Shown here in pieces: positions 33,430 through 44,012 of a stretch of DNA of 64,000 nt (position 1 is the stretch's first letter; every line of letters begins with the position of its first letter). The DNA comes from Patiria miniata (Eukaryota; Echinodermata; Asteroidea; Valvatida; Asterinidae), in NCBI RefSeq assembly GCF_015706575.1, contig NW_024037058.1, positions 5,767,806 to 5,831,805 of the forward strand, written 5' to 3'. The notes under the pieces are model-generated. The model made no database searches, was not told the origin of the DNA, and saw nothing but the letters and a program-made list of their open reading frames with translations. Position numbers and translations under genes: made by a program.

Positions 33430-34500
33430 CGATCGCCAAAATTACGGTATTGGGGTTTACATTTCTGTGGAAATGACCATAACTGTTTGGTTTAGAGAAT
33501 TAAATAAACCAAGGTTTTACTCACCTTTATATGGTGATATTCACATGCAGACTGCAGATTTAGCTCAAGTCAAGCAGCAATCCTCCAAATTGTCACAAAA
33601 GTCTTAACTCGATCTTTGCAGTTCATTTATTTGATTTAAATTCAAGCTCATGAGGAATGAACCAGCGGCAAACAACTCATGGGCAACTAAGTTCGAGTTC
33701 TAAGTGACCAGTCAAAACTTAGTTCATTGGTTTTCCCGTGCATCACTTGATATGCTGAAGTGCGGCCTCAGCAGGCTCGTCATGCAGACTCCGCTGGGCC
33801 TGTCCCGGGAGGAATCCGTGCTGACTCGGTGGTCGGTGGTGAGGCTGCTCTCTTTACCCGGAGTTACATATAATCCTTTCGAGATTAGTTTTTGTAGCTC
33901 ACAACAATTTCCACTCGCCAAGCTGGTGCAGAACACTCACCCAACACTCAGTAAAATGCTGAAAAGGATGTAAACATGTAGCTAGCTCTGCACAGAAGTT
34001 GAAGTTTGAAGCACTCACAGAGTAAATATATCCACGGCGCGACGGAGGTACGGATGAACGGTGCAAGAAGTCCCAGCCAGAGTACAGCGACGTGTTTTTG
34101 CACGTACATCATGGTAGTCTGGTCCCCAGACCAAATGATTCTGACTATTTCTTAAGGTAGCCCATACAAAATGGCGCCAATGTTTACAAGCAAAAGAAAG
34201 GCCGATTGTTAATCGGAATGTTTACACGACTTGCATTTGTACTTTTGCACGTCGCCTAGAAACTTTGAATCAATTCAACAGCGCCCCCTGTTGAGCACTT
34301 CGGCATAATTTTGGCGCGCGCCACGTGCATATTAAGTAATTTCAAATTACAGGCAACAACGCCCCCATCCCTTGATTGAATTTTGTTTTAAGATATAGCG
34401 CCCTCTAACGATCTGAGGCGGTGGACAACAAAAAGCAATTGAGTGCCCTCTATCTATTGTGCAGAATGAACTTTGCTAACTAGAAGTGAATATTTAATAA
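33430..34500. repeat. Dispersed repeat block R (copy 2, first part)
   Basis: Aligns with 9270-10345. Short matches to copy 1 already start near 32940. Open frames here (33704-33973 +, 33724-33936 -) are not conserved as frames in the other copy. Confidence 0.7.
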
Positions 34501-34503
34501 TAA

Positions 34504-34794
34504 TGTAACGGACAGTCTAGCACTAGTGCTCCGGCGGAGCGGGCTCCGGCGGCGCGCACCTGACCTGGTTTTGAGTGTGGCTAGCGCGCGCTCCGGATAT
34601 AGGCTCTAAAGAAGGTTGCTTAATAAGTGGGGTTTCTTTTGTTGGGGGACGCGGGAAAGGTTTGGCAAGGTGCCGGGGTCATTGCAAGTTGTTACAATTG
34701 TAAACATTTGTTCAGACTGAGTGTATTTCTATGCTGGGAATCAGCAGTCGTGGTACTGGTAGCAGTGTGGCAGGTTGACCACAGAGTTGTTGTA
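34504..34794 (+). mobile_element. Truncated LTR, 5' part
   Basis: Starts TGTAACGGACAG and matches the first ~310 bases of the LTR at 35399, except for a ~27-base indel. It breaks off at GAGTTGTTGT and continues with sequence of another repeat. It has the same left flank (GTGAATATTTAATAATAA) as the complete LTR. Confidence 0.7.
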
Positions 34795-35398
34795 CAGTAT
34801 ACACAAATAGACATGCAAAAAGTACATCTAGGCGTGTCGCCTTTTTCTGTGGTCGATCCCTATATGTTTGTGTTCTTTAAAAAAAAAAATATCAAATTTT
34901 GTGCATTTTTAAATGACCTCAAATGACCCCTAGATCACATTTTACCTCCAATTTCAGAAAGGTTTTGATGAACCCCCACCCAAGGATAACTCCAAGTTAC
35001 ATTAAAATCCATCAAATTCTGTTAACAAACTTTGAAGCATATTAAAACAATTACCTCTAATGACCCCTACATGACCTCTGACCTCAGTAATCTGATGAAA
35101 AATTGTGTCTTCCCACCCATGGGTCACTGCATCCAAGTTTCATCAAAATCTGTAAAAGCATGTAGAAGTTACTCCATACATACAGGGCGAGTAAAAAAAA
35201 AAAGCGGAACCCAAACCCCCGAAAATTATATCTCATATTTAAAACAATATTTAGCAAAAAAATAATAACGACTGGAAAGCCAATTTCATAAACGACTTTA
35301 AGATGAGAAAAAAATACTGAAATTGCTCAGTTTCATCAAAGAATATCACCATTTAAACGCAATGACCCTAAAACCCTCAAGTGAATATTTAATAATAA
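34795..35398. repeat. Repeat segment with TGACCT half-sites, paralogous to 37785-38310
   Basis: Contains several ATGACCTC / ATGACCCC motifs, for example at 34912 and 35060-35085. No supported gene. Confidence 0.6.
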
Positions 35399-35820
35399 TG
35401 TAACGGAGAGTCTATGCAGTACTTTTAATGTCATTGCTTTCTAGCACTAGTGCTCCGCGATCCGGCGGAGGGGCTCCGGCGGCGCGCACCTGACCTGGTT
35501 TTGATTCTGGCTAGCGCGCGCTCCGGCCAGTAGGTTGCTTAATAAGTGGGTTTTCTTTTGTTGGGGGACACGGGAAAGGTTTGGCAAGATGCCGGGGTCA
35601 TTGCAAGTTGTTACAATTGTACACATTTGTTCAGACTGTGTGTATTTCTATGCTGGGAATCAGCAGTCGTGGTACTGGTAGCAGTGTGGCAGGTTGACCA
35701 CAGAGTTGTTGTGCTGAATAAATAAAAGTTTCTTCAGAAGTTGGAAATCCTGTGTGTTTGTCCCCTTTTCTTGCGTTTGGCCGGACTAGGAGGACAAGAA
35801 CCCAATAAGTTCCCGTTACA
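35399..35820 (+). mobile_element. Solo LTR
   Basis: Begins TGTAACGG and ends CCGTTACA, 8-bp inverted ends, length 422. AATAAATAAA lies near 35715. ATAA flanks both sides, and block R copy 1 has a single ATAA at the same place (10342-10345), a clean empty site. No internal coding sequence remains. Confidence 0.85.
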
Positions 35821-36276
35821 ATAACAAAGATCATGAAACAGAGCAAACATTGTGAACTGATTACAATTTTTAACAATTGGATGAGTTTTTCCTTATATTT
35901 CATTTAAACTAGAACGGCGAAGCCGCCATGGCTCGCTGTCCAAGGCAGGAAGGGAGGCTGAAGGTAGGGTTGGGGATGGGCATGATGGAAGGGGATCAGC
36001 ATTCTTGTTGATGTGCCTAGGTGTAGGGGTCAGTTTTTAAATGTCAACATAAAAAGTCAACAGATTACCTAATAAATACATGTGTATATAGGTTAGCCCT
36101 CACTGTATTATAGGGGAGTTTTCCATTGTTAGGGTAATTAGGACCCAGTTGTGGATTTTTGCAGCCCCAACAGTGTTTTCTGCTCCCCATACTTGTATTA
36201 CCCTGGGAAAAATCTTGTGTAGTCGCCACAAATGCAGAACAAGAATGGGTATACATGTACATGTAGACACAGCACC

Positions 36277-37008
36277 ATCACCACCTCCCCCAAACCTTAC
36301 CCCATCCAAAAACCTTACCCCATCCCCAAACCGCCCCCTCCCCCTCCCAACCCCCTACCCACACCCATTCCATCCTCCCCTAACCATCCCCACCCTATCA
36401 CCTACACATCCCAACCCCACCCAAACTCCAATCCCTATCTCCTTCCCCCTCCCCTGACCCGTACCCTCCCCTACCCCAACCCCCTACACCCACCTACCCT
36501 ATCTTACCCTATCTTCCCCTATCTGTCCTTACCCACCCTACACATCCCCACCCTAACCCTTACTCAAATTCCCATATCCCGCCCACCCCATTCCCCCACC
36601 CATACATCCCCACCTGACCCCATGCAACCCCCACTCTGATCCCTATATATTGCCCCCTCCCCTTATCCAACCCCTACAACAACCCATCCCTACACATCCC
36701 CAACCCAACCCCTACTCCGATCCTATATCCCGCCCCCTGCCCAACCCCCTCCTAACCCAACCCCTACATCCATGCCCATCCTCTCCCTACCTGTCCCACC
36801 CCACCCCTACAAGTTCCCACCCCACCCCTACAAATCCCCACCCAACCCAAACCCAGTATTCCAACCCCTCTCCCCACCCCACCCCAACCCACCCCACCCC
36901 ACCCATCCTAGCTCCCCTACTCATCCTACTCACACAAACCCTAACTCCAACCCCTATCCCCCAACCCACCCCACCCTCCCCTACCCCATCCCTACTCCAA
37001 TCCCATAA
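36277..37008. repeat. C-rich degenerate minisatellite, about 730 bp
   Basis: The + strand is almost only C, A and T, with repeated CCCTACCCC, CATCCCC and CCCTAACCC words. The other strand is G-rich and could form quadruplexes. Proline-rich open frames here (36149-37123) are by-products of the composition. Confidence 0.9.
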
Positions 37009-37048
37009 AACTAAAAGATCAAACCAGAAGCTCATGCACATCCCCAAA

Positions 37049-37122
37049 ATGCATAGTGTACATGTACATGTTATACCGGTATACACACATGTACATGTTA
37101 TACCAGTATACATGTACATGTA
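37049..37122. repeat. ACATGTACATG / TATACCGGTATAC palindrome cluster
   Basis: Three GTACATGTTATACC-like units in a nearly palindromic arrangement. ACATGTAC words also occur at many other places in the window. Confidence 0.7.
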
Positions 37123-37385
37123 ACAATTAAAAACTTTAACATTTCCTTGAATTAAAGTTCCTCAATAAAATCATAAAATTTACTGCAATGATATGAACCT
37201 AACTGAAGTTATAGGCCTAGAGATGATACATGACAACTGCATTTAATTTTTTTCCCCAAGTTAACTAAAACCAAAAACTTCAACATTTTTATCTGAACGC
37301 GGACGGACGGACAGACGGGCGCCCGGACAGACGGACGGAAATTGGTATTACATAGGCTCGCATCTGCTTCGCAGCTCGCCAAAAA

Positions 37386-39200
37386 GGCTAATGCTGACGT
37401 ATTTCAGAGAAAACCCAAACAACCGTTTCTATTATATTTGGCTTATTATAACACTATAAAACATCTAGTCAGCCAAGAATTTTCGTGTTTTTTCTCTGAG
37501 GTGGTGTTCAAAGACTCTGTTTATTCCGATTCATCTTTGCATTTCACAACAAAGAACAGATAACAAACAAACGTAATTAACAAAATAAAGCCAAAAAAAC
37601 AACCCTCTAACAATTAAGAGCTAATAGAAAAAAAATAGAAAACAATTAATATACCAATATAAATCCAATAAAACTGGAAACATAAACAGAAAACGTTAAG
37701 GCATTACATTAATAAGTAAACTGAATTCAAAACAAAAACAAAAGTCAATTTAGCAAATATAGAAACACCAAAGTACAATATACACAGATGACAGACATGC
37801 AAAAAGTACATCTAGGCGTGTCACCTTTTTCTGTGGTCGATCCCTATATGTTTGTGTTCTTAATTTTGTGCTTTCTTTGAATGACCTCAAACGACCCCTA
37901 AATCACCTTTGACATCCAATTTCAGACGAGTTGTGATGAACCCCCACCCAAGGATCACTCCAAGTTACATTAAAATCCATTACACAGTGTAGACAAACAA
38001 ATTTCGAAGCAATATCTTATGACCCCTACATGACCTTTGACCTCAGTAATCCGATGAAGAATTAAGCTTTCTAACCTAAGGGTCACTGCAGCTAAGTTTC
38101 ATCAAAATCCGTTACAGCATGTAGAAGTTACCCCATATACAGTAAAAAATGGCGGACCCCCTCCCCCCCAAAAAAAATTAAATCTCATATTTAAAACAAT
38201 ATTTAGCAAAAAAAATAAAATAATGACTGGAAAGCCAATTTCATAAGCAAAAACAAATACTGAAATTGCTCAGTCTCTTCAAAGAATACACACAATGACC
38301 CTAAAACTGGTTTCATCCAAAATAAAAAAGCAATTTATTGTGTAGTCTTGACTGTTTGGAGCAACAAAGAATGGGGGGTGGGGGGGGGGGTCAAAGTACC
38401 AACTTGGGGGGCCCACTACCATACAAATACAAAAATACATATGTATGGGTTTTGCCGTGGGGGAGGCAGGGGATGGGGCAATTGCTCGCCAAAGGCCCCC
38501 CCCCCCCCCCCCCCCCGGCGATGAGCCTGATTTCCAGTCTTGTTTGAAGTACTGTTACTGATTCATTCTGTGTTGAACACTAGCATTTACAATTCTGCTT
38601 CAAAGCAATACAAACATTATAATTAGATAAGGCAGATGCTGTAATATGTTAATAGTTTTATGATGATGATCCTCATTAAATTACAAACAATATATAATTT
38701 TTTTAGGCATTAGACAGTAATTCACATCCAGAAAGAATTGGAGCTATTTCTGGTATAGCAGCTGCATTGTAGCCATAGACAAGCCAAGTTTATAATAAAC
38801 TTATGACGACTAGAATTAAGCCTAAGGGCCAAATCTTCTTGATATTTCATTGAAATGTTCAGATATTTCTTGAGAAAGGTAAATGATGATTATGAACATT
38901 TAGCCCTATAATTCCACATGTTTTTATCCAGAATGGCTTAAGAAGCAATTTAACAAAACTAAATAACGAACATTTATAAAGCGCCAAAATCCGCGTAAAC
39001 AGACTCTCAAGGCGCTTTACTAAATTAAAAAATAAACCATTATTATAACAATTAATTAAAAAAACAAAATTGTTATTGTAACGTAACAAGGTGTGCAAAT
39101 ATCAATACAAAGAATTAACATGTCAAAGATAAATATAGTAAACAAAATGCTAAATAAATACACACATCAATGAAACAGAACATGAAATATGCACTAAATC
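37386..39200. repeat. Dispersed repeat block R (copy 2, last part)
   Basis: Aligns with 10440-11450. Extra sequence at about 37880-38730 includes a perfect TGACCTTTGACCTC and long G and C runs (38372-38390 and 38496-38516). No gene supported. Confidence 0.65.
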
Positions 39201-41199
39201 AAAATCAAAATACAACCCCCCCCTTAAAATGTGTTGCATCCTGTCCATGGCTTCCTGCAATGTTAAGAAAGAAAAGCATACATAAAAGATCAACTTCTCT
39301 GATAAAGCAACGTTGGCAATCAAACCACCATACTAGCTGCACCACACAGACAACTTGTGGCAATTCTTGAAAGGACATTTGTGATGAAATTAGTTTATGA
39401 ACACATTTTGTGCAACTTTCTACTCCTCTTCAATGAATTATCTATTTCGCTTCCATTTTTATTGAAAAATGCACTTACAAGCATTTCACAAAATTCCTTG
39501 CTCAGTGAAAACATTTGTGGGAAAGGTTTGCTCATTTGGCTTACTGCCATGTACTGACACAACAAATCACTACAGAAATCACGAAAGAAATGAAAATTTA
39601 CGCAAGCAAACTTTCCAAAATTCCAGTAACATTTTGTGCTGAAATAGACGTAACATTGAGGTTTCCGCCCATGAATGAGATCACAGTTTTGCTAATGAAT
39701 ATGGAAATTTGCATTTGCATCAAAGCACAAAGCACCAAAATACCCTTGGAAATATCCTGGCATAGTGAAAATGGAAAAAGGTTAAATGGGACACAAATGA
39801 AGCTGCATTTTCAATGATTGCATTAAAAAAAAATTAATTGATTGGGCCCTTTAAAAAAAAATTATTTGCAAAGGATTATGTGCATTGTACTACTACCCTC
39901 ACAATGATTACACTCATGCTATAAGCCAAGCAGCCAAATGAATCTTATGGACATTCAAATGAAAAGGAGTTAGCATGCTCTGTGTGAGGACCAGTGCGTA
40001 AATTTCATACCGTGTGAGGACTACAGACTATGTATTAAAGTCCTCAATCTGTTGTCGAGAACAGTACTCGCATGTACATGTATGTTTGTGTGCTTCGTCT
40101 ATGGGGGAATTAAAGGTAGAGTAGATCATTTGCAGCTATCCAAACAAGAAACTGACCAAATTATTGTTGAAAGCTTACTTGGTTTAAATAAAGTAATGGC
40201 AATAAACTCCCTGTGAAAATATTCTTTCTTGCATGCTGTCATTTTCAGAAAAATGACAGCAAAAGAAGGCAATTTCCAAGATACATCAAGTGAGTAGTAA
40301 GGTTTGTAATTTGAAGAATCTGTAAACGGGTGCGTGCAAGCACTGACATGACACACAAGCACACGCCATTGCTAACTATCATTTATCGGTTCGTTGCGTG
40401 GCATAGTGTAGCTGCAATGGGCTGAATGAGAACATGTCCCGGATGCTGATTTTGGGCGCAATTCAAAACATGACTCTGCAACTTTGGATTTGAAATCGAG
40501 ATCCCAGTATATTGGGTTCTTGGAATGTACAGCAATTACTGAGCTAAAATGTTTTCAGGTTAGTTGTTAAACATCTGCAGATTTTGAACAGTTTTGTAGC
40601 ATCAAGCAAAAAAAATGCCTCAATGACAGGACCTCTCTTACCCTTATGACTCTACGCCCCGCCCTTTTTGAGCACCCATATACTGATTTCAAATAGACTG
40701 ACACCACTTTATTGCTGAACATACCTGTTCATCAGTCTGTGATGTGTAGAGGTAGGTGTGGCTCTCCCCAATCTCAGCATTCATCTCAGCAATGGACCAA
40801 TCAGCCTATGGAGGGCACAAAAGATGAATGAATATTCAAAAATAGTGCTGCATGAACTGAACTGGGATGCAATAAAAGAGAAAGCCTTAAAAATGTGTGT
40901 TTTGAAAGTTGTGTAACAAAGCACTGCTGATGCTGAATCACTGAAAGAAATAACAAGTTTTGTTATGATGAATATAATTTGAATGAACTACACTGTATGC
41001 AAGCGTAGTGCTGTTGAATGCTATACATACATGTAAAATACCAACTGCACACGAGCTAAAATGTAGATAAATAAAAAGAAAGTGACAGAAAATAAAACCC
41101 ACAACAAAACAAAACTACGTTCCAAAACCAATTACTGTCGGTTCATTTTTTACCTCTTTTTATATGTTTATTTTGTCTACACAACAGACTTGAGTATCC

Positions 41200-41585
41200 A
41201 TGGGCATCAATCAGAGGGGATGGGGGGACAAGTCCCCCCTTCCCACTTTTTAAAGTCGGGGGATATCATATCATTTGTGTCCCCCCCCCCCACTTTTTTG
41301 TCCCCGAATTGAAATTGTTGCCAACATAATGATTCTATAGCTCACAATAGCTGATGACTCCAAACTCAAAAATAGATGATTATTTTGCTCACAACAATTT
41401 GAAGTGGTCAGAAATTGCCTCAGATCACACCACAGAGCGTCTAGAATACAACATTTTCCGGGGGCCTTAAGCTGGCTCTAGACCCCATGCTGTTAGGGCT
41501 TCGCGCTCGCATTAACTCTGTTGAAGAAATGCCCCTCCCCCTACTTTTGAGAATCTGGAAATTCCACAAGCGATAGACACCTGTG
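41200..41585. mobile_element. 386-bp insertion with 9-bp target duplication
   Basis: TGAGTATCC is found on both sides (41191-41199 and 41586-41594). The orphan block has it once (near 24573), and copy b has a similar single site. No inverted ends and no poly(A) tail, so the class is unclear. Contains C/G-rich runs (GGGGGGACAAGTCCCCCC). Confidence 0.8.
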
Positions 41586-41747
41586 TGAGTATCCCGACTG
41601 GAAACATATCAAAGGATATTAAAACAGGTGTCATCTGCAATAAGAGTCAGCTCAGAATAACTGCATCAGGTAATTGACCCTGTGGCTTCTTTATGTTTAC
41701 CTTTCTGATAAAACTGTCCATAATCTTGCTAATTACAAGCTCTGGAC

Positions 41748-42076
41748 TCTTGGATCCATTAGATATAAAACACAGTCAGCATGCTGTATTTGATTTCACT
41801 ATGAGCACGTACCAATTAAAGCTCTACGTAAGTGGAAAAGTGGGGACTGCAAATATTACCAGCCAAACACCTTTGGATCCATTTGATATAAAACATTGCA
41901 TTTGATTTTACTGTGAGCACGTACCAAAGTGCTATGTTATCAGAATTTGGGTACTGGTACTGCAAATATTACCAGCCCAACACCTTTGGATCCATTTGAT
42001 ATAAAACACTGTATTTGATTTTACTATGAGCACGTACCAAAGCTCTACAGAAGTGGAATCCAGGGACTGCAAATGA
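41748..42076. repeat. Tandem repeat array, about 2.7 units
   Basis: Same units as at 14815-15135, ending about 60 bases before the proposed TRIM-c start region. Confidence 0.85.
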
Positions 42077-42118
42077 CTGAACTCAAAATCAGGTGACATG
42101 GTCTGTGTTGATACAGAG

Positions 42119-42218
42119 GGGCGTATACATAGAACGCCATCTTTGTTCATTTCAACCATTGCCGTAAGTGACATCAGAATGGGCAGATAGCAGTGGTTCA
42201 TTTCATGTGTACCTTAAG
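42119..42218 (+). promoter_or_regulatory. Proposed promoter and non-coding first exon of TRIM-c
   Basis: CGCCATCTT at 42135-42143 and donor AAG|GTAAGA at 42218/42219. With the acceptor at 43971-43972 the intron is 1754 bp. Confidence 0.5.
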
Positions 42219-42598
42219 GTAAGATTTTGTGGGTCTACCTGTAAGTCTGTCTATACATCTGATATAAATCACCAGCATCACATTATCTCATATGAAGTAC
42301 ATGTACGTAATAACTCAGTATTTGCCAATTACAAGTGTATACGTATTTACTGGAAATTCAGGTGGATCCATCAAACCTGTTAGAATACAGACATGTGGAA
42401 TACATGAATATCCTTATATTTATGACAGAAATAAGTGATGTATTGTTTGTACATTTACATGTAGTCTTACAAAACAAGTGTTGGACCTTTAAGAAGATTC
42501 GGCACAGACGTAGCTTAGTGAATCACAAAATAATAATAAAACAAACAAAAAAATAAAACTGATGTGAAGGTAAATGTTTTTTTAATGAAATTTCTTAA

Positions 42599-43009
42599 AC
42601 CTAAAAGGGCTGGGGGGGGGGAATCCCTCAACATTTTCAGCGATAGCCTCTAAAAAAAATTTTTGTCAGGACCCGAGCTGTTATGACTTTTAAGCCTCAA
42701 GCTTTGCGCATCTTTTGATACCAAAAACATACAAATCGGACCACAGGCTGCCGCGTTGCGAAAAATTTTCCAGCGCTATGCGCCATGAAAACTGAATTTT
42801 CCCATATTCATGATGTACACAGAGCAGAATTGCCATTCGTACATATGAATAATTAATTAGCCATAATTCTAAAACCCTTTGATCTATAGTCATGAAATTT
42901 CTTGGGTATGTTTAAGAAGAGTTGCTCTATGCATGTACTGAGTTTCAAAAATTTTCGTCCCTCGATGGTTGAGCTGAGAGATGGTCAAAATAACCCGGCC
43001 CTTTCAGGG
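42599..43009. mobile_element. piggyBac-like MITE (copy c)
   Basis: Flanked by TTAA at 42595-42598 and 43010-43013. The right end is GGCCCTTTCAGGG and the left end matches except its first base. Paralogous to 15650-16055, so it was inserted before the block was duplicated. Confidence 0.85.
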
Positions 43010-44012
43010 TTAAAGGAAAGTGGACTTTGAGTCTACGATTTAAAATATGGGCCAGTAAAAGTACTTGAAATATGTTTGTTTTTTGGGGTGCAGACAATAT
43101 TTGGTTGCAGACTCCTGCCCACCTCGACTCAAACCACCCAGCTGACCCAGGCAAGCTCAAAGGTGGAGTGATAAGACTGCCCTTTTGTATTACAAGTGCC
43201 CTTTTTACACCAATATTTGTAAAGAGTGCCCTTTTTAAAAAACAAGTGCCTTTTTTGTTACCAGCAACCTTTTACGAGTGCCCTTTTTGGAATTTCACGC
43301 GACAATCACCAATTGTTCCACCCTGAAAAGTGCCACATATTGTCTATGATCATGCGGTTTGAAAAGCACCCTTAACCTTAATTTTCTATTTTATGGAGGT
43401 CATTTTTACGGAGGGATGTGCGACTGCTATTTTTACAAACTTTTTACATTGAGTACACAGTGTTTAGGGCAAAACCCAGTTATAGAAAAAAAAATCTAAA
43501 TTTTGTTGTGAACTGTTTCATTCAGACCTGTAGCCATGTCCTCATCAAGTCAATGAAAAGTCATTCTTTGTCAGGTCAGCTCACAAACTATTTATCAAAC
43601 AAACTGTACTTGCCACCAACTTTTGTTTTGACTGGTTATGAACTTTATTACAACTTACATTAGGTGCAGAAAATGTCCCAGATAACAGCTGAAAGGAATT
43701 CTTTAATGTTACATTTTCAGGACAAAGTATGCTCTTTCATAAACATGGCCACCCTATTATACAAATTGCTATTTTCTTTTGGAAAAAAATAACTACATGT
43801 AACATCAGGTTTGAATCAAGCATATAGTACGTGAATAAACCTTCAAGTTTATGAATACTCTACTTGAAAAAATGTTTTAAACTTTACATGTAGCTTATTT
43901 CAACCAAATGATCATTTGAAGTTGAAATACAAGTAATTCCAAAACCTTTTACTTAATGTGCTTCATTTGTAGGTTAAAGGTCTATCCTATCGCACCAAGC
44001 CCAACAGTGAGG

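Larger units (their letters stand above)
35911..37385. mobile_element. About 1.47-kb insertion with a C-rich core
   Basis: Absent from block R copy 1 at about 10415-10425. Ends contain GGCGAAGCCGCCATGGCTCG and GCTTCGCAGCTCGCC. A GGAC-type repeat (GGACGGACGGACAGACGG) lies at 37301-37338. No coding frame is supported. Confidence 0.5.
39225..43955. repeat. Segmental duplication, upstream block (copy c)
   Basis: Paralogous to 13085-16818 and 24075-25763. It has about 850 bases at 39455-40305 that copy b lacks. The GGTGTGGC and GACCAATCAGCC boxes recur at about 40755-40806. Confidence 0.8.

Noticed and set aside
36149..37123. Proline-rich open frames of 102, 135 and 157 codons
   Set aside because: They are a by-product of the C-rich repeat and have no domain or start context.
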